NCBI RefSeq assembly: GCF_037975245.1 | Contig: NC_092562.1 | Coordinates: 29,401,554 to 29,465,553 of the forward strand | Source: Apostichopus japonicus | Taxonomy: Eukaryota > Echinodermata > Holothuroidea > Aspidochirotida > Stichopodidae | Length of the DNA: 64,000 bases | Reading direction: 5' to 3' | In this document: positions 46,001 through 60,100 of the stretch, piece after piece | Layout of the letters: each line of letters opens with the position of its first letter | Numbering within the stretch: position 1 is the stretch's first letter | Notes under the pieces: model-generated | Seen by the model: only the letters and a program-made list of their open reading frames with translations | What the model was told of the DNA's origin: nothing | Databases searched by the model: none | Position numbers and translations under genes: made by a program

Positions 46001-46758
46001 AATGTGATTCTGTATGTATCAGACGTACCTGGCTAATGTGATTCTGTATGTATCAGACGTACCTGGCTAATGTGATTCTGTATGTATCAGACGTACCTGG
46101 CTAATGTGATTCTGTATGTATCAGACGTACCTGGCTAATGTGATTCTGTATGTATCAGACGTACCTGGCTAATGTGGTTCTGTTTGTATCAGACGTACCT
46201 GGCTAATGTGATTCTGTATGTATCAGACGTACCTGGCTAATGTGATTCTGTATGTATCAGACGTTCCTGGCTAATGTGATTCTATATGTATCAGACGTAC
46301 CTGGCTAATGTGATTCTGTATGTATCAGACGTACCTGGCTAATGTGATTCTGTATGTATCAGACGTACCTGGCTAATGTGGTTCTGTTTGTATTAGACGT
46401 ACCTGGCTAATGTGATTCTGTGTGTATTAGATGTACCTGGCTAATGTGATTCTGTCTGTATCAGATGTACCTGGCTAATGCGATTCTGTATGTATCAGAC
46501 GTACCTGGCTAATGTGATTCTGTATGTATCAGATGTACCTGGCTAATGTGATTCTGTATGTATCATACGTACCTGGCTAATGTGATTCTGTGTGTATTAG
46601 ATGTACTTGGCTAATGTGATTTTGTATGTATCAGACGTACCTGGCTAATGTGATTCTGTGTGTATCAGATGTACCTGGCTAATGTGATTCTGTATGTATC
46701 AGACGTACCTGGCTAATGTGATTCTGTATGTATCAGAAAGTACCTGGCTAATGTGATT
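46001..46758. repeat. 34-bp minisatellite, about 22 copies
   Basis: Unit GTGATTCTGTATGTATCAGA plus CGTACCTGGCTAAT. Copies differ mostly by single transitions. Confidence 0.95.
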
Positions 46759-49700
46759 GGCCTAGCTTGCAATGAAGAGGGGACTGCAGTAACCAGAATT
46801 GTGTATAAATATGAAATAAACTATAATTTTCACAGAAGGAAAGATCAACTAAACCATGGGTTGTTCACCAACTAACAGCACTAACAGGATGCATGCTTAT
46901 TTATAACGGAAACAATAAACATTATTTAGTAGTAATTACAGTAACTTATTTAACATTGTCCCTCTAGCACCAAATCAATTCGTATTAAAATATCTCAGAA
47001 AATGAAACCAAAAAATTTCAACATCAGCAAAATCCTACATTTTTACAGGAAAAGCTCTCCTCGACAATGCACAAGATGTCTTACAATACTGCTTCAATAC
47101 AACATTAAATACAACATTAATGTTTTGATTACATAAATATTAATATATTTATTGCAAAAAAAAATACCAACTATTTAGTATTGAGAACATTCTCTCAAGT
47201 CGTCCAAAAATATCTGATTCTATTATTTTGCTCAAAGGAAAATGTATCACTTAAGTTGTAAAAATGTTCTGTTTTGCAAGATTCTATATATTTATGATTT
47301 CCTTAGCTGCTTTCTGCAGATACTGTGGGCAGACAGCATTGTTGTTACTAAGGTTTGTAGAGAGTCAAGAGTCAAACCTCCTCATTGATACAGACTTAAT
47401 TTAAGGTAGGGCAAGCTAAGCTTGCACAACACAGCTGAGGTTAACTCAGATAATTTCAATGTTATGTATAAGGAAAAATTCATTGGTAATAAATTAATCA
47501 TGCGTACCAAGGCGATCATGCTCCTCCTAACCTTACATTGATTACTGTTTCTGATTTTGTCCTTGATCTTTTGACATCTTAGATGAAGGGTCGGGTCAAG
47601 GTGAAGGGTCAGGTCAAAGGTGAAGGGTCAGGTCAAAGGTTAAGTCTGTAGTAAGCTAGTTTTATTATAAGTATGAGATAAACACCACCTGTGTCATTAA
47701 TTAAAAGTGTATTACATCAAAACAAACATTTTATCCCTTTCTTTCACAACTACTCAAAGATCATTCATACCTCTGTATGGAAGGGATGGCGGTTTCTGTC
47801 TGCTAAGATCCATCTCTCCATTTCTGACCACAATTTGAGACTTACACAAGGACGGATAGATCTATGATACTACCCATTAATAATTAATCTCTCTATTCTG
47901 ATCACAAACAAAACTTCAACTGAGTTGCAAACAGGGCAGTAGCAGCAGTTTTGAGATCAGCTTACTCTATGACTATTTAGATGCATGCATCTCATGGCGA
48001 CAGAAGCAAGGAAGGAACTTGGATACCTTACAGGTGATAATCTTTCTAGAGTTGTGTACCTGTAGTTAAGTTCTGTACCAAATAAGCAATTGCATACTGC
48101 TACAAAAACAATCAGGGTGAGTTTTTTTCCATTTTTTTTTTTTAGATGTCTCTAAATTTTATGATCAAGAAAAGAGTGAATCTCAACAAAGTTATGCAAG
48201 TTATAAGCACTCAATTATTCTCTGTTGTTGATGTTTGTATTATTATTATTTGGCAGCACTGTCTTTGTCATTTACCAAAACAAAGCTTACTCTAAAATCT
48301 GAAAAATATGAAGTGAACAAGGACAAGTGATGCTTGCAACTTAAATTCTTCACAATAACACTTTACCATAAGCCCTTACTCTTTGCATATAATCATATCA
48401 GTTCAATACATTTAGCCGACTTTGGGAAACTGGCAAATTTTTACCAGTATTAACTTTTCATATCATAGACCCTTATCTTATTTTTTTGGTATCAGCTGAA
48501 CTAGAATTCTTTTCAGCAAATATGATAAATACCTTTATGATATGTGTTTTTAATATGTCTTTACATAATGACTCAAACACCTACGTTATATCTACTACAA
48601 ACTATTACCGACGACAATGAGGTGTTTCTGTTTGGCTTTGGAATGCATTTTGGATAAAATTAAAGATCTAAAGACTGTACACAGCAATTAAAATGCAAAG
48701 CACAACCCATGGTACCGGGAAATCCATTCCAAAAATATAAACTCAAGCATACAAAACTTGTTATCACAAAGTATGAACATATTCAAAGTGTGTTCAACAG
48801 TTCAAAGAAATAAGTACAGTAACATCAGTAATGAATTACTTATTATCAGGTTGATGGTATCAAATTCTCATCTCATCTCACCTAGGATAATGAAAATTTG
48901 TAACAAATGTCATCTTGTACATTATAACTTGTTTCTTAACTATGTATTTAAATCCAAATCACATTTTTCCTAAGAAAGAACTTCTGTAGTGACTACTTTG
49001 AAATCCAGTAAAAAGTCCAAAAAAAATATTAGAAACATCTTATGTGTGAACTGAATCATTGAGTTATGTGCATGTACAATAATGAAGGATGGTAAACTCT
49101 TAGGTTTTGCTCTTAGGTAACTTTGTTGGAAAGCTAGAATTTAATGTTGCTCACAAAAATCTACACATCGGTCACTATACTAACCTACATGAATTCAGAT
49201 AGAAACTTACATTTTACCAATGGTATATGAAAGGCAATCTTTTCAAATTGAGTCTCTTTGAAACATTGAATATTCAAATAATGTGTTGAATATTCAAACT
49301 GTTCTAAAGCCATGAGTGTTTTAAATACCATTTTTTTTTGCAAAGTGCAAGAAATCATAATGTCTAAAAGCAAGGTTTGGGTGTTGTTTTGTTGCCTGAG
49401 TTTGTAAATGTCATACGGATTCCTTGAGTAAATAGAAATCTTCAGAACAGACAAAGGTTTTTCTTAGGCTTCTTTTCCTCATTTTGGAGCCATTTGGAGA
49501 TGATTGTGGTAACGATTTTTAGTTTATTAATTTCATTTGAAGGATTCCTGTCAGTGTAAGTAGTGACAGAGGTAACCATCAAATCATCTGTATTAGAAAA
49601 TCATGACATGTTGGAATAGAACAGTTTTAGCTGTCTCCCCATATCTAATTAACATCTAATATGACTTCTTTTTGGAAGGGGGAAGGGGGAGGGGGTGGAG

Positions 49701-50360
49701 AAGGAGGAGGTTGGGGAAAGGAAAAGGGATGCTAGTGGATAAAAGGAGTATTGGTAAGTCTTCCTCCTTCGATAAGTTTCTTTACCAAAAGAACTTTGAT
49801 ATTTTCCATCTATATCTAACTAAATGCCAATAACCTTGAGAGAATGTAGACGTCACTCAGCCTAAGTGAAGTGTTAATTTATCAGGTTACATTAACGCCA
49901 CATCTTTATACTGATCATGTTTGGGTTGACCGTAGGGATTACCTTACTTCAATTAGAATGGGAACTCTCCTGCAGTTCCCTTGTACACATAACAATATTT
50001 AAGGTTACAAATAAGAGAGATTGGAACCAATCCAGGATTCACTCTTGCTTACAAGTAACACTATATTTGTCCTCTGTAAAAGCTAGACAGCCAATCACCT
50101 TTCAATATCCTCAGCTTGTGCCTCATAACGTACTGGCAGTCACCATGCACAGAGTAACACTGATGGATTGACGAGAGTACTTTGGTGATGAAGTCTGCTT
50201 CAGTCAGGCAAATAATCATCTGGTACATATCAAAACTTGAATCTAGCAGCAAACGTGTCTACTTCTTCTCAGCCATTGCCATGGCAACCATACAGGTCTT
50301 CTGTTTGCTGGTCTGTGATTGGTTGATGCTTCTGTTTTCTGGTCTGTGATTGGTTGATTC
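46759..50360. other. Gene-poor region downstream of NIPBL
   Basis: AT-rich. It includes three copies of a 20-bp GGGTCAGGTCAAAGGTGAAG repeat at 47581-47642 and a G-rich patch at 49677-49725. A minus-strand AATAAA at 49523-49528 could end the NIPBL transcript. No coding exon seen. Confidence 0.45.
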
Positions 50361-50426
50361 TCACATGAAGTCGGGATCAGAATCATCACTGCTATCCTCT
50401 TCAGAACTGCTTTCAATGTAGACAGA
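50361..50426 (-). CDS. Candidate alternative last exon of NIPBL
   Basis: A minus-strand segment encoding SVYIESSSEEDSSDDSDPDF plus Met and stop (21 residues). It is preceded by a pyrimidine-rich acceptor ending CTAAG. It starts in phase 0, and the exon ending at 51992 also ends in phase 0, so splicing from that exon would replace the basic tail by an acidic one. No donor is visible in the 51170-51289 exon to link the two in series. The acidic Ser/Asp composition looks like real protein, but exon status is inferred. Confidence 0.4.
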   Translation of the reverse strand, partial: SVYIESSSEEDSSDDSDPDFM

Positions 50427-50529
50427 CTTAGGTTAAAGAAAACCAAAGCAGGAATGGATACATATCATGATATTTTGAGATGAAACGGTTGATAAAGTAG
50501 GGAGAAATGCAAACCAATATAGCATGACT

Positions 50530-51169
50530 CAGTGTCCAATGATGAGTAACTCAAGGAGTAACAGTACAATCATGAGTAACTCAGAGTAAGTGTCCAATCA
50601 TGAGTAACTCAATGAGTAAGAGTCCAATCATGAGTAACTCAATTGTAACAGTACAATGATGAGTAACACAATAAGTAACACTACCATCATGAGTAACTCA
50701 ACGAGTAAGAGTCCAATGATGAGTAACTTAACGAGTAAGAGTCCAATGATGAGTAACTCATGGAGTAACAGTCCTATCATGAGTAACTCAATGAGTAATA
50801 GTCCTATCATGAGTATCTCAATGAGTAACAGTTCAATAATGAGTAACTCAACGAGTAAGAGTCCAATGATGAGTAACTCAAGGAGTAACAGTACAATGAT
50901 GAGTAACTCAAGGAGTAAGAGTCCAACAATGAGTAACTCAACGAGTAACAGTACAATCATGAGTAACTCAATTGTAACAGTTCAATAATAAGTAACTCAA
51001 CGAGTAACAATACAATGAGTAACTCAATGAGTAAGAGTCCAATCATGAGTAACTCTACGAGTAACAGTACAATCATGAGTAACTCAATTGTAACAGTTCA
51101 ATAATAAGTAACTCAACGAGAAACAAAACAATGAGTAACTCAATGAGTAAGAGTCCAATAATGAGTAAT
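50530..51169. repeat. 30-bp minisatellite, about 20 copies, directly after the NIPBL stop
   Basis: Unit GAGTAACTCAACGAGTAAGA plus GTCCAATGAT with some shortened copies. On both strands it gives long low-complexity frames (Met-Ser-Asn-Ser and Leu-Leu-Ile-Val repeats) that are artefacts. The last unit touches the TAA at 51170-51172. Confidence 0.94.
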
Positions 51170-54100
51170 TTAAAAGGATATTCTCTTTCTCTTCTTTTTC
51201 CTGCTCTTCGCTGGTTTCTGTTTAGGAGTAGCTTTGGGTTTTGGTTTTGACCTCGATGGCGTTTTTGCCCTTGATGTACCTTTTGATGACTGAAAACAAA
51301 CAGATATATGTATCAAAGTGCATTGGAAGCATGGGAAACATGTTTGAGTCCAGGCCAGACCTTAATTTTGGTGTCCTTGCGCTAGGCACATTATCTTCAC
51401 AGCCTCTCTTCTGAATAAATGGGGACCTGCATGGTAACTTGTAAATATAGCTGCATGAGCATGATTGTGGCTGCACCCTATGAGAAGTCTTCCAGGGAAC
51501 ACATAGATGTGCCCAGCAGCAGCTGCAGTTTGAATTGTGCACACTTGGGTGTGTGGGCAGTGACAATTCGCCAATGACCAGTGGTTAACTGCTGTAAAGT
51601 CATGTGAGGCTTGCCTTGATTCAAGAGTGTAAACATTCAACTTTAAACTTGATTTTTAAAATAAAAACACCATCCAACCTGCCTTCTGGCAAAACATATA
51701 AAAAATGACAGCCAAGGAGACTACAGCAGGAAGCAAATAATCAAATGTAGACCATCATTCATCCCATTCACTCAGAACTGTGTAGGTTCCTGCATGTCAA
51801 TGAATGATATTAACATCAACAGGAGCAATTCAAGCCAAGCTCCAACTTCTTTGGTCTAGACCAGCATATGACTCTTTACAGATTATCAAACAAGTACCTC
51901 TCTATCCACCCACAGGCAGATATGTATATTTGCTCATGCTCCAACTTAAAGACAGTACAAACTATCTATTGATGTGAGGAACAGTACTTACATGAGATAC
52001 AGTAGAAGGAGATGTGCCGTTACTTTCTTCATCTGAATCCTCCTCTTTGTATTTGACTTCGCTACGAGCGTTCCTGGTCCTCAGTTCTCTCTTCCTTGGG
52101 GTGATGTAATCACCGCCTCCAAACCCATCCTCATCATCATCAGACTCCTCAACGTCAACATGTACTTCTCTCTTCTTGTGCTTGCTTGCTCTTGGAGTCT
52201 CTGTTACCTTCACCTCTGCTTTTCCCTCCTCTGTTTCCTTCTTGTCTCCCTCTGCTTCTGGGGCTTTATCCCCCGGGGTGGAAGAAGTTTTGCCCTCAGG
52301 TTTGACAGGTGGTTTATTCTCATCCTCCTCATCACTATCTGCTGGATCCATTAGTTCCATGAGTTGCTTGAACTGAGGGGAAGAAAGCAAAGCATTAATT
52401 TGTGTAGTACTACAAAAAAAGCAATGTTAAATTTAAACTGAAAATTACAGACTTATCTATGATGATTCAAAATGTAATTCTGGCTTTAACTAATTTAAGG
52501 AATCCAGCATTATAATTCTAAGAAAACTACCAGTAGCCTATATTATTTATAATTCTAAGAAAATTACCCAGTAGCCTATATCAATTATAATTCTAAGAAA
52601 ATCACCAGTAGCCTATATTAATTATAATTCTAAGAAAATTACCAGTAGCCTATATTATTTAGAATTATAAGCAAATCACCAGTAGCCTATATTATTTATA
52701 ATTCTAAGAAAACTACCAGTAGCCTATATTATTTATAATTCTAAGCAAATTACCCAGTAGCCTATATCAATTATAATTCTAAGGAAATCACCAGTAGCCT
52801 ATATTAATTATAATTCTAAGAAAATTACCAGTAGCCTATATTATATATAATTCTAGGCTAATACCAGTAGCCTATATTATTTATAATTCTAAGCAAATTA
52901 CCAGTAGCCTATATTATTTATAATTCTAAGCAAATTACCAGAAGCCTATATTATTTATAATTCTAAGCAAATTACCAGTAGCCTATATTATTAATATTTC
53001 TAAGAAAATCACCAGTAGCCTATATTATTTGTAGTTCTAAAGCAAATCACCAGTAGACTACATTAATTATAATTCTAAGAAAATCACCAGTAGCCTATAT
53101 TATTTATAATTCTAAGCAAATTACCAGTAGCCTTAATATTTATAGTTCTAAAGCAAATTACCAGTAGCCTACATAATATATTATTAAGTATTACTTTCAG
53201 ACACATAAGAAGCAAGGTATGGTCTGACCATAACCATGAAGTTTCGACTGAAGTATACTTTATCAAATGTTAAAACAATCTCCAGATCACTTTGCATAAT
53301 TCTTGAGTAAACTCCTTATATGTGACAGACATCCTCTTCATTCCTATTTTCCTTCTTCATTTGTTAACTTACATCCAAGTATTCCTCGGCGATCTCCTTC
53401 TTCTGTTTATCTGAGAGAGGTAGTTCGGGACGGCCAGTCTTGATCATGTCCAGGGCTCTAGCAGGATTTAATGTGACTCCTGGTTTCCTGTGGACAGGCT
53501 TGTCGTAGGTCTTAGCAGAGTCTGTGGGTGAATATCTCTGTATGGTGCCATCTCTGAATCCATACAGTTCTTTAAGGTGTTGTTTCAGAACCAGTAGGAC
53601 GAGACAGGCTTGAGAAGCTTCACACCAATCTAGAAGAGGAGTAGCATCTTCTGGTATCCTCTCTGAAAGATCAAGGAATGTATAGATGGTGAAAGGTAGA
53701 GACCAAACACCTCAACAATTCTCCCCTCACAACACCACCTTGTTCTGCCATATCTTTTCAGATCTATAACACAGCAAGACAACCATGGCAAGATACTTTA
53801 TACATCATTTAACTGACCTATACCACAGCAAGACAAGCAGAGTAGTTTGCAAAACAAACCACAGAATGTACTAACAAACAAGGGAAATGACAAACCAGAA
53901 TGAAGGAACACAGAAATCGACAAACCAGAATGAAGGGAAATGGGAACCCACGAACCAGAATGCTCTGTGCAGTATCTGTGTTTAGGATGTACTTTTTGCA
54001 GGCTACTCGGCTATATAAGTGATGTTAAAACTCACCAATAACCTCATCTTCTTCTTCATCCTCTGAATCATCCAGGAGACTATATCTCCTTGGATGTTTA

Positions 54101-57100
54101 GACCAATCCTTGGGAAGCAGCGACTGGAATACCAAAACAAAAACAACATCTTCATGACATCATTAAAAACTCAATGTACCAGAAGAAAGTGTTTCTAAGA
54201 AGAACACATGCAAAATACACACTCCAGATGACCCCAACATGTACAGCAGGTGTAAGGATTAACTTGTAATAACTAATACTCAGAGAATTAAATGCAATAT
54301 GATGTCATTGGGCGACTGTTTAGATTACTGAACCTACTGCTGATGCTTACCTCTTTAAATGATTGCAGGAGATTACCTCCATTGACTGACACAATGATCT
54401 CTATCTGGTGCATTATGAACAACGGTTCATCGTTCAACTGGTAAGAGAAAGCACTCAGGTTATCAGCCACAAACACCAACAGCTTCATGTCACTTTTCTG
54501 TAAAACAAGTAAAATGAGACTAAATCAGAGATATGAGTGACCACAACAGTCACCTTGGACGAGCCAGTCAACAAAACTATCAATGGTAACAACAAGTCAA
54601 CACAACTGTAAACTGGGATCAGTAAGTTGCCAAAAACAACAGAACTGTTAACTGGGGAGAAATTGTAGGTGTATATTGAAATAATATATTAATAATATAA
54701 ATATATATATATTAATCATGTAAAAAAATATATATTAATAATTGAAAAATAATATATTAATAATATAAGTCAAACGACTCAAAATGGCTATGACAAGGAA
54801 CAATTAAGAAAGGGATAGTTCATACAATCCATCCCCTCCCACTATTCTCCCTCTCCCACCAACCTCCCCCCGCTCTCACCATCCCACCCCACCATCCAGT
54901 TGATATTTAATCACAACTAGAGCAAAATATACTAATGTGAATGTTATATAATAATATCATGTAGTATATATCATAGAGTGTTATAGAATTTGACACGCAC
55001 CATGACACAGCTTAGCATTTCAAATGTAAAAAAAATGTACTAAGATTCTCAGATCAAATAGTCTACCATTTCTTCAGTTAGTAACAGGACTGAATAAACA
55101 AGAGACTTACCATTGGTCTTTCTCTTTCTACAACATATGAATTCCTAATTTTAAGTCTCTGCTTACAGAATATAACAAACATAAACAAGAGCTGTTTCAT
55201 TGGCAATGTATTCACCAAATCACAATAGATGGCAGTCATAACAAGCTTGCAAATTAATTGTATTTAAGACATGCAATGTTAAAGCTGTGAAGAACATCAA
55301 CATTAATTAACATTGTCATATGTCAGTCCTGATAAAAAAAATATATATCAGAAAAGTATGTCACCAACAAAGGCCTTGTTTTCTTTTGCGTCCTATATTG
55401 CATGTATCATTTACAGTTTCTTACCGCCTGTTCATCAAAGAGATTCAAAAGTGAGGTAAGAAATGCTCTTCTATGGGATCTGTTGGCACGGATTAAAGAG
55501 TATAGGTGGGAGCAGAGGCTGCTACAGGAACCATCAGTTTCAATCAGTCCTCGGACTGGTATGCCAGGATCCTTAGCCATGATCTTCTGTAAATCAAAGG
55601 CAAGTCTCACACCTGCTTGAGATTTCATCTGTGGGTGAGATAGTTTCATACTTTTAATGGTTTGTAATTTACTTAGAATTATGCTTTGAAGTAACTTGAA
55701 TTCAAAGGCAGTATATATACGCAGAAGACTACAGCCAAATGGTAAACAGCTTATGCATTATGTCAATACCTTATCTACAATGTTTAAATTTACACTGTAT
55801 TCAAAGATTTATAGATACAATGATCCAGGCAATAGCTAAGCAGTGTTTGCTTGGTTTTGATTACGTAGCAAGCAGGGTTCCGTTGTGCGAAAAACAGAAA
55901 CTCATAAGATTAATTAAATAATTGTGATGCCTACCATTGATGTCTAACAACTGGAATGACTATGGAGTATGGACAAGACTCATATAGGTAGTACAAGCTT
56001 CTCTTGCTTCTTAACATATCAAGCAAAGTTTGGCAGTGATTTTAGTCTGGGAGAGTTTAGCAGTCTGGGAGAGTTTAGTAGTCCTGGTAAATTACTAAGT
56101 GATTTTAGTCTGAGAGAGTTTAGCAGTCCTGGTAAATTACTAAGGGATTTTAGTCTGGGAGAGTTTAGCAATCCTGGTAAATTACTAAGTGATTTTAGTC
56201 TGGTAGAGTTTAGCAGTCCTGGTTAATTACTAAGTGATTTTAGTCTAGGAGAGTTTAGCAGTCCTGGTAAATTACTAAGTGATTTTAGTCTGGGAGAGTT
56301 TAGCAGTCCTGGTAAATTACTAAGTGATTTTAGTCTAGGAGAGTTTAGCACTCCTGGTAAATTACTAAGTGATTTTAGTCTGGGAGAGTTTGTATCTTCT
56401 GATAATATTTGCTTCTCAACAGAAGGGATAAGATCAGATAACAGTGGAACTGTCCCTTAGCCAGTATTAGGGTAAACCGTCCATGAGAGAGATGTTAGAC
56501 CAGGTTGTCAGCCATACAGTTGAAGATGATGGAATCCTCCACTACTCTCAATCTCACACAAGGGTCAGCTAAAGGGTCAGCTGAAAGGTCAGCTGAAGGG
56601 TCAGCTTTAAGCTCATGACTGACAATAATGACCAGGATAAAATATCATTATAATATCCTTACTTAGGGCTGCATAGTTTGAAATTGAACAAGGTTACAAA
56701 CATGTTTCACTTTGGAAGGAAATGTTTATGAGAATATACACTCCCCTCCCCTACAGAATCCTTTTATTATCAATATGGTTGGGGATATATGAAGGGGAGG
56801 GGGTGGGAGGGTGGTCTGCTGACCTGTATGAACCCTGGGTATCTACTGTCGATATCAGAGAGTTGTTGATCTGCTTTAACTCTGATGGCCGCTTCTGAGT
56901 CAGCTCCCATAGCAACCAGGTAGGGCACACACTGTAAGGAGAAAGATAAACAAGATTCTTGATGATGTCTGATTGGAAACAATGGATTATGATGATGATG
57001 ATGATATTACACCTTCCAGATCAATTCTAATTTACATGCTAATGATTTGTGCTTGTTTTGGTTAAGAGAGTTTTGATTCCTTCCATCTGCATTTATGCCA

Positions 57101-60100
57101 ACATTCGTTACCATTTGATATACATGGAGAATTTCAAGTCTGATAATTAAAGTAAATTCCCTGCACTTATGGTGAATGTATGGAGAGTTGGTCTTACTAA
57201 TAACTTGACATTGGTAACGTTATTTTAACCATAATCACTGAAATTTGATTATAACGCAAATCACATCAATATTACAACAGTAATCAAACAAAAGGATAAC
57301 ATAACTGATAAATTATGATGACTACTTTGATATATATAGACATATATATGATTGTGCAACACTCTGTGAAATGGTAAACTAGATATTTTCACCTCGGTGT
57401 GTACTTTATTATTAGTACTTGACATTGATAATCTTTGTATATATTAATGTTTTCAACACTGGAAAACAGATGAAACTTTCACCAGCCTCTAATATAAAGG
57501 AGGCGGAGTGTATAGCCTAGTGGTTAACGCCGGCGTCTCCCAGTCATGAGATCCCCGGTTCGATTCCCTGCCGACAGCAATGTGTGTCGTCTGGCAAGGG
57601 CGTTGTTCAATAACAATTTCCTGACATGGACGTTAAATGGATGTGTGCCGAGAGATTGGCTTCAGTCAGCTTGCGAGTCTATAAGCCTTCATGGCTTCTT
57701 TCGCGAGTTCCTGCTTGCGGGAAGATCACATATACATACATACATACATAAATAATGTGCAAGCAGCTCCACAACATCAGAAATAACTTACTTGGACGGG
57801 ATGGACAAGACCCTGTTTTAAGGTGAGTATAATGACCTTCAAGGCATCCATACGTACAGATGCCAGGGAGTGCAACATTACTCCCATAACATGCTTCAAG
57901 TAGACCTGTATCACTGAGCTGCTCATTCTGTGAATCAAGTAATGTAATGATATATGATAAAATGCTACATATCTGCTGTGTAAGGAATTAACTTACATCC
58001 CATGGTGGTATAATGCATGAAATAAATTAAAAAAAGGCCTTTCAGTTTGCACTGTTTGCTAATAGTAGTTGTACCAGAGGTCATTGTCTTAAACTCCGAA
58101 AGTCACAAAGTAGGATTAATATTCAGCATAACTTTTTTTCTAATAGGGTTGTGAAAGAGTGGAACGGTTCGCATGAGAAAGTTGTACTTGCAAGTAGTGT
58201 GAATGGGTTTAAGAATGCTCTGGACAAGCACTTAAGCATTGTAATCGGGTCTGAGTGTTTGTGTCTTCAGTTTTTTTCTCTCCTATAGGGTCCTTGATGG
58301 GGACTTGTGTGTCCCTCCTGATCCTCTTTTTCTACTAAACTAAACTAACTTTACACTCACTCTTAATGATGGGTCGGGGAGGGGGGGGGTTGTACTGTTG
58401 TATTTAAAGGTCAACATTTGGGAATAAGTATATCCTGGGAGGTCTAAAGTAGAACAGAGTCAGGCAGACTTGAGGTACCGTGGCAAGAGTGCTTGAGGGA
58501 GTAGAAAACAAAAGGAATACTATCTTGACATGAAACAAATTCCTTGCTATTATAACTTACCCAGATTGCACATCTCCCATCTCCTTCAAGTCTTCAGTCT
58601 TTCCTGTTTTCTTCCCTATTATGAACATAAAAAACACACAAGAATGTTAATTAACACTTATACTAAAATGTAACCTCAACTAGACAATGTAAATTTCAAG
58701 CATGGGTAGACAATAAAATACATTGGTAATATGATAGACCTATGACTAACAAACTGAGTAAATTTGTATTTTAATCCGTTGCCCTGTTGTTTAATGATTG
58801 AGTGCCTTCTTATTCTTCTACGTGGTGAATCAGGCATTGCTTAGATCATTTATCTGAAGAGCTGCCCTTCCAAGAGTGCGCACACCCAATATGTGTGTGC
58901 TATCACATAAAGCATGTTATAAACTGTTTTGTGTTGTACTGTACATACTCTGTTTGATCCTTTGTTTGTATATATAGTCTTCTAAGTATTAACAATGTCA
59001 TCTATGTGTTATATAATCTGCTTGATCCTTTGGTTGTATATATGGGCTTCTAAGTATTAACAATGTCATCTCTGTGTAATATAATCTGCTTGATCCTTTG
59101 TTTGTATATATAGTCTTCTAAGTGTTAACAATGTCATCTCTGTGTTATATAATCTGTTTGATCCTTTGTTTGTATATATGGGCTTCTAAGTATTAACAAT
59201 GTCATCTCTGTGTTATATAATCTGTTTGATCCTTTGTTTGTATATATAGTCTTCTAAGTATTAACAATGTCATCTCTGTGTTATATAATCTGCTTGATCC
59301 TTTGGTTGTATATATGGGCTTCTAAGTATTAACAATGTCATCTCTGTGTTATATAATCTGTTTGATCCTTTGTTTGTATATATAGTCTTCTAAGTATTAA
59401 CAATGTCATCTCTGTGTTATATAATCTGCTTGATCCTTTGGTTGTATATATAGTCTTCTAAGTATTAACAATGTCATCTCTGTGTTATATAATCTGCTTG
59501 ATCCTTTGGTTGTATATATAGTCTTCTAAGTATTAACAATGTCATCTCTGTGTTATATAATCTGCTTGATCCTTTGGTTGTATATATGGGCTTCTAAGTG
59601 TTAACAATGTCATCTCTGTGTTATATAATCTGCTTGATCCTTTGGTTGTATATATGGGCTTCTAAGTGTTAACAATGTCATCTCTGTGTTATATAATCTG
59701 CTTGATCCTTTGGTTGTATATATGGGCTTCTAAGTGTAAACAATGTCATCTCTGTGTTATATAATCTGCTTGATCCTTTGGTTGTATATATGGGCTTCTA
59801 AGTGTTAACAATGTCATCTCTGTGTTATATAATCTGCTTGATCCTTTGGTTGTATATATGGGCTTCTAAGTGTAAACAATGTCATCTCTGTGTTATATAA
59901 TCTGCTTGATCCTTTGGTTGTATATATGGGCTTCTAAGTGTTAACAATGTCATCTCTGTGTTATATAATCTGCTTGATCCTTTGGTTGTATATATAGTCT
60001 TCTAAGTATTAACAATGTCATCTCTGTGTTATATAATCTGCTTGATCCTTTGGTTGTATATATAGTCTTCTAAGTATTAACAATGTCATCTCTGTGTTAT

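Noticed and set aside
50628-50988. Leu/Ile-rich and Met-Ser-Asn-rich frames as membrane or structural proteins
   Set aside because: Both strands of the 30-bp minisatellite are open at once, so composition follows the repeat and not selection on protein.
52160-52376. Plus-strand frames over 52.2-52.4 kb
   Set aside because: They are antisense shadows of a NIPBL exon that has exact splice boundaries on the minus strand.
55969-56226. 85-codon frame rich in DFSLGEFSSPGKLL
   Set aside because: It is the 45-bp minisatellite within a NIPBL intron, read on the strand opposite to the gene.
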